64,000 nt of DNA, from assembly GCF_000025325.1 (NCBI RefSeq), contig NC_013743.1:434001-498000 (forward strand), given 5' to 3'. The notes under the pieces are model-generated. The model did not search any database. It saw nothing but the letters and a program-made list of their open reading frames with translations, and was not told the DNA's origin. How positions within the stretch are numbered: the stretch's first letter is position 1; the number at the start of each line of letters is the position of its first letter. This document shows, one piece after another, positions 15,776 to 24,690 of the stretch. Source of the DNA: Haloterrigena turkmenica DSM 5511 (GTDB taxonomy: Archaea > Halobacteriota > Halobacteria > Halobacteriales > Natrialbaceae). A program made the position numbers and the translations under genes.

Positions 15776-17100
15776 GCGTTCCCGTCACCGTCCTCTGTGG
15801 CGAACTCGGCGCCGGCAAGACGACCCTCCTGTCGGCCCTGCTGGAGTCGACCGACCGCGAGATCGCCGTGCTGGTCAACGACGTCGGCAGCGTCAACGTC
15901 GACGCCGATCTCGTCGAAGCGCGCACCGACTTGCGGACCGGCGAGGAGGTCGTCGCCCTCGAGAACGGCTGTATCTGCTGTAGCCTCGGCGGCGAACTCT
16001 CCCGGTCGGTCATCCAACTGTGGAAGGAACACGACTTCGAGTACCTCGTCGTCGAGGCCTCCGGCGTCGGCGAACCGGAGCCGATCGCCCGGCAGTTCGT
16101 CCGGGGCCCCGCGGGCGGCCCCTACGATCTCGACGCGGTCGTCACCGTGGTCGACGCCCGACGGTTCCACGATCGGTTCGCGGCCACCGGGGCGATCGAC
16201 GACGCGGGCGTCGCGGCGGACGACCCGCCGGAACGGCAGGGTCCCGACGAGACCGGCAGCCGCCCGCTCGGGGACCTGCTGCTCGAGCAGGTCGAGTTCT
16301 GCGATCTGCTGGTCGTCAACAAGTGCGATCTCGTCTCGGAGACCGAACGCGAACGCGTCGTCGGAATCCTCGAGACGCTCCAGCCCCGCGCCGAAATCGT
16401 TACCACCGAATACGGCTCGCTCGAGCCCGACGCGCTGCTCGAGAGCGGACGGTTCGATCTGGAGGCCGCGGCCGAGTCGGCGGGCTGGAAGCGAGCGATC
16501 GAGGCCGACGCCGACGACCGCGAGGGAAGCGAGCGCGACCACGACGATGACGGTCACGACCACGAACACGACCATTGGGACGGTGGCCACGAGTCCGATG
16601 ACGGTGCCAACGAGCACGATCACAGCGACCACGAACACGCACACCCGCCGGAACGCTACGGGATCGAGGTCGACACATACCACCGCCGGCGGCCGTTCCA
16701 CCCCGAGCGCTTCGAGGCGCTGCTCGCCGACCTGCCCGCCGGCCTCGTACGCGCGAAGGGATTGTGTTGGATCGCCGGCCGCGACCGGCAGGCGATCACG
16801 ATGAGCTACGCCGGGTCGGCGACGACCCTCGAGGTGACGGGTCGCTGGATCGCCAGCCTCTCCGAAGAGCGCCGAGAGCAGTACCGACGGGCCCAGGACG
16901 ATCTCTCGTGGGATGAGGAGTGGGGCGACCGCGAGACGCGACTCGCCCTGATCGGCCGCGACCTCTCGATGGACGACCTCCACGCCCGTCTCGACGACTG
17001 TCTGCTGACCGACGCCGAGATGGACGCCGACTGGTCGACGTTCGAGAACGCCGCGCCGACGGGGATGGGCGAGTCGGTGACGATCTCGAGCGACGAATAA
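15772..17100 (+). CDS. CobW/COG0523 family GTPase with His-rich linker
   Basis: 442 residues. Walker [10 protein letters not shown] is at 10-18, CICC at 67-70, NKCD near 183 and the CobW C-terminal domain from about 300. Between the domains (about 245-295) there is a long His/Asp linker with many H-x-H pairs, a metal store or sensor typical of this family. It is paralogous to the upstream gene and overlaps it by four bases (ATGA). Together with the divergent NikR-like gene it forms a metal-homeostasis island. Confidence 0.93.
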   Translation: MSVPVTVLCGELGAGKTTLLSALLESTDREIAVLVNDVGSVNVDADLVEARTDLRTGEEVVALENGCICCSLGGELSRSVIQLWKEHDFEYLVVEASGVGEPEPIARQFVRGPAGGPYDLDAVVTVVDARRFHDRFAATGAIDDAGVAADDPPERQGPDETGSRPLGDLLLEQVEFCDLLVVNKCDLVSETERERVVGILETLQPRAEIVTTEYGSLEPDALLESGRFDLEAAAESAGWKRAIEADADDREGSERDHDDDGHDHEHDHWDGGHESDDGANEHDHSDHEHAHPPERYGIEVDTYHRRRPFHPERFEALLADLPAGLVRAKGLCWIAGRDRQAITMSYAGSATTLEVTGRWIASLSEERREQYRRAQDDLSWDEEWGDRETRLALIGRDLSMDDLHARLDDCLLTDAEMDADWSTFENAAPTGMGESVTISSDE

Positions 17101-17211
17101 CGAGTCCGACCGCATCGCACGGCCCTGGACCGTCCACTGACCGCACCGCACTCGAGGCAACATCCCGCGGCGAGCCGAGGGATTAACGCCCTCCGGCGTG
17201 GACTACAGCGT

Positions 17212-17799
17212 ATGACAACCGATCGAGACGACCGTCGGAGCACGGACGACCACGGCCACGACATCATCGATCCCCTCTACGTCGGGATCGTCACGGTCTC
17301 GAGTTCGCGCGCGCAGGCCGACGAGGCCGATCCCGATGACCCGGGCGGAGACACGATTCAGGAGTGCTTCGAGGACGCGGGCCACGAGGTCCAAGAGCGG
17401 CTGTTAGTCCGGGACGACTACTCCGCGATTCGGACCGCCGTCCGCGGACTGGTTGCCCGGCGGGATATCGATATCGTGCTCACGACCGGCGGGACGGGCG
17501 TCACCGCCGACGACGTCTCGCCGGAGGCGACGGCCTCGCTGTTCGAACGCGACCTGCCCGGCTTCGGCGAACTGTTCCGGATGCTCTCCTGGGAGGAGGT
17601 CGGCACCCGCGCGATGGCCTCGCGCGCGACGGCGGGGATCGCCGTCGACACGCCGGTGTTCTGTCTCCCCGGGAGCACGAGCGCCTGCGAGACCGCCTGC
17701 GAGGAGTTGATCGTCCCCGAAGCGCCACACCTCGCGGGGCTGGCGACGCGCCACCGCACCGGGGCGAATGACCAGACGCTCGCGGATTACGGGGAGTAA
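17212..17799 (+). CDS. moaB: Molybdopterin biosynthesis protein MoaB
   Basis: 195 residues. MogA/MoaB fold with LYVGIVTVSSSRAQADEADP at the start, LTTGGTGVTADDVSPEA (about 100-117) and FCLPGSTSACETACEEL (about 155). It adenylates molybdopterin before metal insertion. Clients in this window include the sulfite oxidase at 47116. The ~18-residue N-terminal His/Asp extension is not part of the fold. Confidence 0.93.
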   Translation: MTTDRDDRRSTDDHGHDIIDPLYVGIVTVSSSRAQADEADPDDPGGDTIQECFEDAGHEVQERLLVRDDYSAIRTAVRGLVARRDIDIVLTTGGTGVTADDVSPEATASLFERDLPGFGELFRMLSWEEVGTRAMASRATAGIAVDTPVFCLPGSTSACETACEELIVPEAPHLAGLATRHRTGANDQTLADYGE

Positions 17800-17861
17800 C
17801 GAGACCGGTCGGATCCCCTGAACCAATTCTTATTGACGACAGGCGCGTAGCCTCACGTGCT

Positions 17862-17990
17862 ATGTGTCACCACTTCGAATCCGTCACCGAACTCGACGCC
17901 GAGGAGCGCGAGGACGTTCTCGAGTCCCACGATGAAGCGGAACTCGAGGAGGAATTGACTAGCGAGGAACTCGAGGCGCTGACCGCGTAG
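17862..17990 (+). CDS. 42-residue acidic micro-protein (MCHHFES...)
   Basis: A short frame with strong gene features. CTTATTG at 17828-17834 is a TATA box about 30 bases before the ATG, so the message is leaderless. The third positions are G/C-rich, and the sequence MCHHFESVTELDAEEREDVL is followed by a second acidic helix (LEEELTSEELEALTA). C2, H3 and H4 could bind a metal, perhaps with H23. Small CHH-type haloarchaeal proteins of this kind have no known function. Confidence 0.6.
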   Translation: MCHHFESVTELDAEEREDVLESHDEAELEEELTSEELEALTA

Positions 17991-18058
17991 GCTCCACCCG
18001 CTTGCGGCCGAAACGGACAGCAAGCGTTAATTAGCATGCACGTTTTCTCCCGAGTGAA

Positions 18059-18133
18059 GGGCCCTTAGCTCAGTCTGGTTAGAGCGCTCGGCTCATAACC
18101 GAGTGGTCAATGGTTCGAATCCGTTAGGGCCCA
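18059..18133 (+). tRNA. tRNA with CAT anticodon (elongator Met or Ile2)
   Basis: Acceptor GGGCCCT/AGGGCCC with A73, anticodon stem CTCGG/CCGAG around CTCATAA (anticodon CAT), T arm AATGGTTCGAATCCGTT. It lacks the initiator features (A1-type acceptor, GGG/CCC anticodon stem). The GGGCCCTTAGCTCAG start is close to bacterial tRNA-Ile2, so it may carry agmatidine and read AUA; elongator Met is the alternative. A TATA-like GTTAATTAG lies at 18026-18034. Its 3' end is the attachment site of the element to 20725. Confidence 0.93.
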
Positions 18134-18135
18134 TG
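18122..18135 (+). repeat. attL-like site inside tRNA 3' end
   Basis: CGTTAGGGCCCATG, overlapping the acceptor stem of the CAU tRNA; identical copy at 20712-20725. Confidence 0.65.
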
Positions 18136-18298
18136 CGCAAAACACCCAACGTCGCGGATTCCAATTTCCCAACCTCTGTCAAGACTGGCGTGCTGAATCG
18201 ATAGGATGTATCTATCACGGCTTGTGTTAATTTCCACTAATTAGAGCTGAATTTGACGCACACTCTCGGGGCATGCGGCACGGGAAAATCACCCACGA

Positions 18299-19408
18299 TC
18301 AGTCGAGTTGCGCCACCTGCTCGATCGGGGGCTCCGCGAGCTGGGTCGCCCGACCCGACTCACTCGAGCGGTAGATCGCATCGATCACACGCTGGACGGT
18401 CAAGGCCTCCTCAACCGTGTTCGTCTCTGGAGCACCCGCCGTCGCGACCGCCTCAAGAAACCGTTCGTCTTGCTCGACATAGCCAGTCACAGTAGCGTCA
18501 CCGCTCATATTGACATCAGCGTAATGATCACAACCGGCCGTTCCAGCTTCGAGAATCTGCAGATTCGTATCGCCGATGGTGAACTGGGCTCCCGACTGCG
18601 TGCCGCGGACGCGGAAGTCCATGCTCTCCTCGCGGTTGGTCGCCCACGCGGCCTCGAGTGAGATGGTCTGACCGTCGGTACAGCGGATAAAGGCACTGAC
18701 GGAGTCGTCGACCTCGTAGGTTTCGGCTTCAGCGTCCCAGTTGTCGCCGAAGCCCTCAGGGTCGGCGTACTCCTCGCTGGTGCCGAACGCAGTTTGTGTA
18801 ACGCCGCTCACTTCGACGATCTCAGGGAAGTCCAGCGCGTAGAGCGCCAGATCGAGCGCGTGAACGCCGATGTCGAGCAGGGCCCCGCCGCCGGCGAGTT
18901 CGGGATTGGTAAACCATGACCCTGGCCCGGGGACACCACGCCGGCGGACGTAGTTGGCCTCAACGTGGGTGAGGTCGCCAAAGCGGCCGCGCGCGTGCTG
19001 TTTGTCAAACATGGCCATTGACGCGGCATGGCGGTTGTGAAAGCCGACCATACAGATGCCGTCTTCCCGGGCCGCTGCCTCGGCGATCCGCTCGGCACTT
19101 TCCAGCGTGTGTGCGAGCGGTTTCTCGACGAGAACGTCGCATCCCGCCTCGAGGGCTGCGACGGCGATCGGTTCGTGGAACCGGTTGGGTGTCGTCACAA
19201 TGACGGCGTCGACCGCCTCATCAACGACGAGTTCTTCGTGGGTCTCATACGTCCGTGCACCGAACTCGTCAGCGAATTGACTGCGTTGGTCCACGACGGG
19301 GTCCGCGCCAGTGACAACAGTAGCGCCGAGCTCTTGTACGCTTCGTGCATGGAGATTGCCCATGCCGCCGAGGCCGACGATTCCGATCCCAACCCCATCG
19401 CCGATCAT
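18299..19408 (-). CDS. Gfo/Idh/MocA family oxidoreductase
   Basis: 369 residues. The N-terminal Rossmann fold has GIVGLGGMGNLHARS (about 8-22), the VEKPLAHT signature is at about 94 with the catalytic Lys, and the C-terminal domain has GGGALLDIGVHALDLALYAL near 172-191 (catalytic Asp/His). NAD(P)-dependent sugar or inositol dehydrogenases look like this; the substrate cannot be read. It lies inside the tRNA-bounded element, transcribed towards the tRNA. The ATG at 19408 begins just before the first strand. Confidence 0.9.
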   Translation of the reverse strand: MIGDGVGIGIVGLGGMGNLHARSVQELGATVVTGADPVVDQRSQFADEFGARTYETHEELVVDEAVDAVIVTTPNRFHEPIAVAALEAGCDVLVEKPLAHTLESAERIAEAAAREDGICMVGFHNRHAASMAMFDKQHARGRFGDLTHVEANYVRRRGVPGPGSWFTNPELAGGGALLDIGVHALDLALYALDFPEIVEVSGVTQTAFGTSEEYADPEGFGDNWDAEAETYEVDDSVSAFIRCTDGQTISLEAAWATNREESMDFRVRGTQSGAQFTIGDTNLQILEAGTAGCDHYADVNMSGDATVTGYVEQDERFLEAVATAGAPETNTVEEALTVQRVIDAIYRSSESGRATQLAEPPIEQVAQLD

Positions 19409-19719
19409 GGCCAGACCCCCAGTTTCGAGGGTTGTGATTTGTTAACCACACTCACTACTGACCACTACGTGCCTATGAGTTTCCCCGGTCACTATCTATG
19501 GTGTTTAAATGGCACCCCGTCCAGGCGATTGATCCTTGATACCTGCATACCCTGTGCTGAATGATCAGCACTTCGTGCCGCATTCGCGTCTTCTATTCAG
19601 CACGCTTCGGTGATTACATACAAAATTTGTCATTGTCCCAAATGATCAGTGGATATCTGTAGTTATCGAATCGTGCATTCAGTTATATACTCTATTCTAG
19701 TAAATAAATAATATTACTA
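19409..19719. other. AT-rich gene-free stretch in integrated element
   Basis: No gene is visible. Base composition is clearly lower in G+C than the flanks, with several A/T tracts around 19600-19725. Promoter elements of the oxidoreductase gene are expected near 19430-19500. Confidence 0.35.
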
Positions 19720-19875
19720 CTAGAAAACATCGCCGATCGGAATCTTCGCCTGCTCGGTGCCACGGTGATCGCCGTCGCCGTGCCAGCGAAGCAGTGGGAG
19801 ACTCGAGGCCTTGCACATCTTGTCCGTGACGATCGTGCAGCCGGAGCGCTCGTGGGGCCGGTAGACGACGATCAC
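19720..19875 (-). pseudogene. Fragment of unknown element gene (C-terminal part)
   Basis: About 51 codons reading VIVVYRPHERSGCTIVTDKM, then a continuing stretch that ends in AKIPIGDVF. It looks like coding sequence but has no clear start, apart from a possible GTG at 19875. It meets the truncated integrase head to head at about 19865-19880, as if one deletion removed the beginnings of both genes. The family is not recognised. Confidence 0.4.
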
Positions 19876-20662
19876 GCTCCGTGGGCAGCTGGCCACGCTG
19901 CGCGCGTTCCTTCGGTTCTGTGCCGACATCGACGCCGTGCCGGAGGATTTATTCACGAAAGTTCCGCTTCCGACGATCTCGGCGAGCGAGGGTGTGAGCA
20001 ACAGTACGCTCGAGCCGGACCGCGCCGTCGAGATTCTGGAATACCTCCAGCGGTACGAGTACGCTTTGCGAAAACACGTCACGCTGCTCTTACTCTGGCA
20101 TACGGGCGCTCGCGCGGGCGGTGTCCGCGCGCTCGATCTCCGCGACTGCGATCTCGAGAGCGACGCACCCGGTCTCCAGTTCGTCCACCGGCCGGAGACT
20201 GACACGCCGCTCAAGAAGGGAGAGACGGGCGAGCGGTGGAACAGCATCACCGGCTCCGCTGTCGGCGTCCTCCGGGATTATATCGATGGTCCCCGGGAGG
20301 ACGTGACCGACGAACACGGCCGGTCGCCGCTACTGACGACGAAATCCGGCCGTCCCGCTATCTCGACGCTCCGCGATACGATGTACGGGCTCACCCGACC
20401 CTGCTGGCGCGGTACGGAGTGTCAGCCCGATCGCGACCCGGCGGACTGCGAAGCGGCCTACTACGCGAGCAAGTGCCCGTCTTCGAGGTCGCCCCACGAC
20501 GTCCGGAACGGTCGGGTGACGGCCTACCGTCGCGAGGACGTGCCGCGTCGAGTCGTCGGCGATCGCCTCGATGCGAGCGACGATATCCTCGATCGCCATT
20601 ATGACCGGCGAAATGCACGCGAAAAGGCAGAACAGCGCCGCGACTACCTTCCCGACCTGTAA
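19865..20662 (+). pseudogene. Tyrosine recombinase/integrase, N-terminally truncated
   Basis: The frame opens after a stop at 19862 with TTITLRGQLATLRAFLRFC, the middle of the SAM-like core-binding domain of haloarchaeal integrases. The DNA-binding N-terminal ~60 residues are missing. The catalytic domain is complete: Arg in HTGARAGGVRALDLRDCDL, HDVRNGRVTAYRREDVPRRV (H-x-x-R) and the Tyr in LDRHYDRR near the end. A GTG at 19937 could start a shorter product. It probably integrated the element at the CAU tRNA but is now likely inactive. Confidence 0.75.
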
Positions 20663-21059
20663 CCATGAGCCACGAAAACCAGAAGACTACAACGAGCCGA
20701 GAGTCCAGTCTCGTTAGGGCCCATGACAGCGGGCAGCGTGGAACGGATCCTGACTGGTCGAACTAAACGACGGCGAGCGAAGCGAGCCGTCGGCGTAATT
20801 CGGGTCCGTTAGCGCTTATATGTGCTATAACGAACAGTTGCAGAAACTGAATCTCAAATAATCCTATCGAAATGACGGGGCTGAATACGTATTCCGGGAG
20901 GCTCGCATAGCTGTCAGTTCGAACGTACATCTGTACTCACCTGCTGCATTCACAGTCGTCGATCATCCGAACTGTCGGTTTCGGTCCATATCACCGATCG
21001 CAACAGGGCACGCAGGTGCCGTGGAGACGTTTACGTACAACGGGCGTTGCATCCTATCC
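20663..21059. other. Intergenic right flank of integrated element
   Basis: It contains the second att copy (20712-20725), a 7-bp hairpin CGACGGC (20768-20774)/GCCGTCG (20786-20792) with the 11-base loop GAGCGAAGCGA, and the promoter of the HalOD1 gene (TTTACGTAC near 21030). No gene is visible. Confidence 0.5.
20712..20725 (+). repeat. attR-like site
   Basis: CGTTAGGGCCCATG, an exact repeat of the CAU tRNA 3' end, 50 bases after the integrase stop. Confidence 0.65.
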
Positions 21060-21347
21060 ATGTCTACCGACAATCAAACCTATCAGGGATGTGGCAACGC
21101 GACGTTCAGTCCGGACGAGGACCGTACGCTGAGCGAGGCCGTGCTGGGAGCGATCGAGGCCCATCAGGACATCGACCTCGTAGAGGCGGATTTCACGCTG
21201 TACGAGATCATCAACCCGGACGCCCTCGAGCGCCTGTTTCGGTTCAACCAGAACGCGGCGACGACGGTCTCGTTCGTGATCGACGGCACGCACGTCTCGC
21301 TTCGCGACGTCGGCGACGAGATCGAGATCCAGGTCGTCGACGTGTGA
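21060..21347 (+). CDS. HalOD1 output-domain protein
   Basis: 95 residues with the pattern of HalOD1, a haloarchaeal output domain often fused to response regulators: VLGAIEAHQDIDLVEADFTLYEIINPDALERLF, then TTVSFVIDGTHVSLRDVGDEIEI. Here it stands alone. The ATG at 21060 is about 30 bases after a TATA-like TTTACGTAC, so it is probably leaderless. It may be a regulatory adaptor; the partner is unknown. Confidence 0.8.
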   Translation: MSTDNQTYQGCGNATFSPDEDRTLSEAVLGAIEAHQDIDLVEADFTLYEIINPDALERLFRFNQNAATTVSFVIDGTHVSLRDVGDEIEIQVVDV

Positions 21348-21509
21348 TCGCGACCGAAACGCCGAGGCTACTCGGGTCGGATATGTGACTCGGGACTCGA
21401 GGCTCGGCGGCCGTCTCGTGTGTCATGGCGCCCTGAGAGGACCGACAAGCGGTGCTCGTCGATCCCCCGCTGGCGCACGTGCGGTTCAGAACTGGGAGTT
21501 AGGAGACGG

Positions 21510-21782
21510 TCAGTCGATGTACTGCCGTTCCCACTCGCGGCGCTGTTCGATCGACGACTGCCCCTTATCGCTGATGGCGTAGTAGTTCGTTCGCCGATCG
21601 AGTTGCCCTTTCTCGACGAGCTCTTTGTTGACGAGCGTGTCGAGATTGGGATACAGCCGGCCGTGATTGATCTCACTGTTGTAATACTTCTCGACTTCGT
21701 CTTTGACTTCCTGGCCAGACGGCTGGTCGGCCCCGGCGATCACGTACAGAAGATCGCGTTGAAATCCGGTCAGATCGTCCAT
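21510..21782 (-). CDS. PadR family transcriptional regulator
   Basis: 90 residues of winged helix: DLTGFQRDLLYVIAGADQPSG, then a three-helix core and the wing with HGRLYPNLDTLVNKELVEKG and RRTNYYAISDKG. This matches the PadR DNA-binding domain without the long C-terminal dimerisation region. The start at 21782 (MDDLTGF) is preferred over the ORF extension MCRCGCK. The gene stands alone and its target is unknown. Confidence 0.9.
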   Translation of the reverse strand: MDDLTGFQRDLLYVIAGADQPSGQEVKDEVEKYYNSEINHGRLYPNLDTLVNKELVEKGQLDRRTNYYAISDKGQSSIEQRREWERQYID

Positions 21783-22144
21783 TTTGCAACCACACCGACA
21801 CACCGACTGTTCGACTATTTGTTATCGTTCGCGTATCAACTGTTTCTCGGCCGTTTCGGGGGACTAACTCAGATAAGCGGACGAATTGGATCGGCCGCTG
21901 GCAGTAAGGGGTGGCTACAGGGGAGGCACCTGAAACCCGCCGCCCGCGCTCGAATCGAGACTCACCGGACGACGAGGGCTCCGATATGACTGACAGTGAA
22001 CTACCAGTTCGCGAAACTCTATTTACGTCCTGACACGAGCGCTGACTCCGGTCGACGAGCGACCGTCGCCATCGCTATCCGATGACGTCTGCCGAAGAAT
22101 GTATAGTCGAATGTGAAACCCGTTACCGAACGCTAGAAGCCGTA
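21783..22144. other. Intergenic, nothing recognisable
   Basis: A 362-base gap between the PadR and cold-shock genes. The promoter of the PadR gene is probably near 21810-21822 (AT-rich GATAACAAATAG). No RNA or protein gene is visible. Confidence 0.35.
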
Positions 22145-22339
22145 TTACAGGCGGGTGACGTTGGTGGCGCGGGGGCCCTTGGGGGCCTGTTCGATGTCGA
22201 ATTCGATCTCTGTGCCTTCCTCGAGGTCCGGGCCGCCAACGTCTTCCATGTGGAAGAAAACGTCCTCGTCCGCGTCCTCAGTATCGATGAAACCGTAGCC
22301 GCCTGTGTCGTTGAAGAAATCAACGTTTCCTTTCGCCAT
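22145..22339 (-). CDS. cspA: Cold-shock domain protein
   Basis: 64 residues, the complete five-strand cold-shock OB fold. RNP1-like GGYGFIDTED is at about 13-22 and RNP2-like DVFFHMEDV at 26-34, with the end KGPRATNVTRL. It binds single-stranded RNA or DNA. A TATA-like GTTATAC lies about 25-30 bases upstream. Single-gene unit. Confidence 0.96.
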   Translation of the reverse strand: MAKGNVDFFNDTGGYGFIDTEDADEDVFFHMEDVGGPDLEEGTEIEFDIEQAPKGPRATNVTRL

Positions 22340-22668
22340 TGCAACCAAAGAGAGTAGAGCGACACGTATAACAGTTGTGTTATACTCGTCCTCTCGAAAA
22401 CAGGACAATCAGAGAATCGAATCGGCCGAAAACGGCGGTTTCAGCCATTATTCTGGCGTTTGAAATATCTATACAACCTGACTACTATCCGCTTATCGCC
22501 CCGGGAAGGAGGTTACCGGGACGCTACCGGCAGATCGTGATATCATCCGCCTAATGAGAGTGTCTCGGGCGTGTCCGTCGATAGTGCTGCAGCGCCGATC
22601 GGCCGTCTCGACGGTCGCTCCAGGCGGTCTCGAATCGTTTAGGTGGATTCGCTGGATACGCGCAGTGC
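22340..22668. other. Intergenic, divergent promoters
   Basis: Divergent promoters of the cold-shock gene and the queuosine-precursor transporter. AT-rich around 22440-22490. No gene is visible. Confidence 0.35.
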
Positions 22669-23406
22669 ATGTCTCACTCTCGATCGCAGTCTCGAGGGCC
22701 GTCGGGGCCGACGGTCGCGCAGGTGGCGCTGATCGGCCTGTTCGTGACGGCACTGGTGACGGCACAGCTGACGGCGTCGAAGGTGCTCGCGTTCTCGCTG
22801 CCGGTGTCGCTGCCGATCGCCGGCGCCGAGCTCGCCTTGCCCGGGGCGGCCGTCGCCTACGCGCTGACGTTCTTGGCGAGCGATTGTTATGCCGAACTGT
22901 ACGGTCGCCGGGCGACGCAGGTGGTTGTCAACGTCGGCTTCGCGATGAACTTCGTCGTCCTCGCGCTCGTCTGGTCGACGATCGCGGCCCCCGCGGCCGA
23001 CTCGAGTATCGATCCCGGGACGTTCGCGGACGTGCTGGGCGCCTCGACGAACATCGTCCTCGGGAGTCTGCTGGCGTACGTCGTCAGCCAGAACTGGGAC
23101 GTGATCGTCTTCCACCGAATTCGGGACTACACCGGCCGGGAGAAGCTCTGGCTGCGAAACATCGCGTCGACGGCGTGCAGCCAGGCCATCGACACCGTCA
23201 TCTTCGTCGCCGTGGGGTTCGCGGCCGCGCCCGCCCTGCTCGGCGTCGGCGCCGTTCTGCGGCTCGAGACACTGCTCGGGCTGATGATCGGGCAGTACCT
23301 GCTGAAACTCGCCATCGCCGTCCTCGACACGCCGATCGTCTACGCGATCGTCTCGTTCGTGCGCGCTCGAGAGGAGGACGCGGCCGACGAGACGACCGTC
23401 GCGTAG
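22669..23406 (+). CDS. VUT family queuosine/archaeosine-precursor transporter
   Basis: 245 residues with six hydrophobic segments. VUT/YhhQ signatures are the QLTASKVLAFSLP start after the first helix, TFLASDCYAELYGRRATQ (about 66-83), WDVIVFHRIRDYTGREKLWLRN near 142-163 and the final GQYLLKLAIAVLDTPIVY. It imports preQ0/preQ1-type deazapurines; in archaea the likely use is archaeosine in tRNA. Confidence 0.92.
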   Translation: MSHSRSQSRGPSGPTVAQVALIGLFVTALVTAQLTASKVLAFSLPVSLPIAGAELALPGAAVAYALTFLASDCYAELYGRRATQVVVNVGFAMNFVVLALVWSTIAAPAADSSIDPGTFADVLGASTNIVLGSLLAYVVSQNWDVIVFHRIRDYTGREKLWLRNIASTACSQAIDTVIFVAVGFAAAPALLGVGAVLRLETLLGLMIGQYLLKLAIAVLDTPIVYAIVSFVRAREEDAADETTVA

Positions 23407-23454
23407 CTCGCCGCGAACGGGGAGCGTTTAGTGGACCGCTCTCGAGTGCCCAAT

Positions 23455-24537
23455 ATGGACGAACGCGTACGCGAACACGCCGACGTACTGGTCGACTGGA
23501 GCGCCCGCGTCGAGGCCGGTGACGACGTCGTGCTCTCGGTCGGTCCCGACGCCCACGAGCTCGCGGTCGCGGTCGCCGAGAAACTGGGCGAGCGAGGCGC
23601 GAATCTGCTTTCGACCTACAGTTCCGGCGAGATCACTCGCGCGTACCTCCGCGCCCACGAGGGCGAGTTCGACGAGGACCCCGCCCACGAACTCGCGCTC
23701 GTCGAAAACGCCGACGTCTACCTCTCGCTCGGCGGCGGCCGGAACACGAGCGCGACCGCCGACGTCCCGGGCGAGCGGCGCCGGGCGTACAACAACGCCA
23801 GAACCGACATTCGGGAGACGCGACTCGGAACCCGCTGGGTGTCGACGGTGCACCCGACGCAGTCGCTGGCCCAGCAGGCCAACATGGCCTACGAGGAGTA
23901 CCAGGAGTTCGCCTACGACGCGATCCTCCGGGACTGGGAGTCGCTGGCCGAGGAGATGGCCCAGATGAAGGACCTGCTCGACGCGGGCGACGAGGTCCGA
24001 CTCGTCTCGAGCGGAACCGATCTCACCATGCGGATCGACGACCGGACGGCGGTCAACAGCGCCGCTTCGGTCGCATATGATTCGCATAACCTCCCCAGCG
24101 GCGAGGTGTTCACCGCGCCCTACGCCACCGAGGGTGAGGTGACCTTCGACGTCCCGATGACGCTGCGCGGCGAGTCAGTCCGGGACGTCCGACTCGAGTT
24201 CGAAGACGGCGAAGTCGTCGACTACGACGCCGCGCAGGGCGCGGACGTGATCGGCGAGATCATAGCGACCGACGACGGCGCGCGCCGACTGGGCGAACTC
24301 GGAATCGGGATGAACCGCGGAATCGACCGCTACACGGACAACATCCTCTTTGACGAGAAGATGGGCGACACGATCCACCTCGCGCTCGGCCGGGCCTACG
24401 ACGCGAACCTTCCCGACGGCGAGTCGGGCAACGACTCCGCGGTCCACGTCGACCTGATCACCGACGTCAGCGAGGACTCGCGTCTCGAGATCGACGGCGA
24501 GGTCGTCCAGCGGAACGGGCGGTTTCGGTGGGAGTAG
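23455..24537 (+). CDS. Aminopeptidase, M29 family
   Basis: 360 residues matching the thermophilic metallo-aminopeptidase family M29. The N-terminal domain has VLSVGPDAHELAVAVAEKLGERGAN. The metal-site region has GEVFTAPYATEGEVTFDVPM (Glu, about 222) and TDNILFDEKMGDTIHLALGRAYD (His/Tyr near 300), ending with AVHVDLITDVSED. It is a cytosolic peptidase acting on short peptides. The start at 23455 gives the expected N-terminal length. Confidence 0.93.
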   Translation: MDERVREHADVLVDWSARVEAGDDVVLSVGPDAHELAVAVAEKLGERGANLLSTYSSGEITRAYLRAHEGEFDEDPAHELALVENADVYLSLGGGRNTSATADVPGERRRAYNNARTDIRETRLGTRWVSTVHPTQSLAQQANMAYEEYQEFAYDAILRDWESLAEEMAQMKDLLDAGDEVRLVSSGTDLTMRIDDRTAVNSAASVAYDSHNLPSGEVFTAPYATEGEVTFDVPMTLRGESVRDVRLEFEDGEVVDYDAAQGADVIGEIIATDDGARRLGELGIGMNRGIDRYTDNILFDEKMGDTIHLALGRAYDANLPDGESGNDSAVHVDLITDVSEDSRLEIDGEVVQRNGRFRWE

Positions 24538-24538
24538 C

Positions 24539-24690
24539 GCGGTTCGGAGCGAACTCCGTGAGCGAGAACCGCGGATACCGAACGGCGAGCGGAGCGAGCC
24601 GTGAGGAATAGCGAGGGATCGAAGATCCCTCGAACGAACGGGCGCTGTGCGCCCGTAAGTAGCGAGCGTTGCGAGATCCCGAAACGGGAC
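24539..24690 (+). repeat. Train of small hairpins
   Basis: Downstream of the aminopeptidase gene: stem GCGGTTC/GAACCGC (24539-24545/24566-24572) around a loop containing GAACTCCGTGA. ACGGC/GCCGT (24582-24602) has the loop GAGCGGAGCGA. A 9-bp stem (24612-24620/24624-24632) has a GAA triloop, and an 8-bp stem (24638-24645/24649-24656) has a TGT triloop. No reading frame is credible. The rest of the gap to 24987 shows nothing else apart from the next promoter. Confidence 0.65.

Larger units (their letters stand above)
18122..20725 (+). mobile_element. Integrated element at tRNA-CAU, decayed
   Basis: The 14-base sequence CGTTAGGGCCCATG at the tRNA 3' end (18122-18135) is repeated exactly at 20712-20725, 50 bases after an integrase-type reading frame that points towards it. 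The ~2.6 kb between holds a Gfo/Idh/MocA oxidoreductase, an AT-rich gene-free stretch (19409-19719), a broken small gene and an N-terminally truncated tyrosine integrase. This is the standard layout of an archaeal tRNA-targeting element, here mostly deleted. Confidence 0.7.

Noticed and set aside
20790-20830. Second att-like match (TCCGTTAGCGC) right of the integrated element
   Set aside because: Only 8-9 contiguous bases match the tRNA end; too short to call a site.
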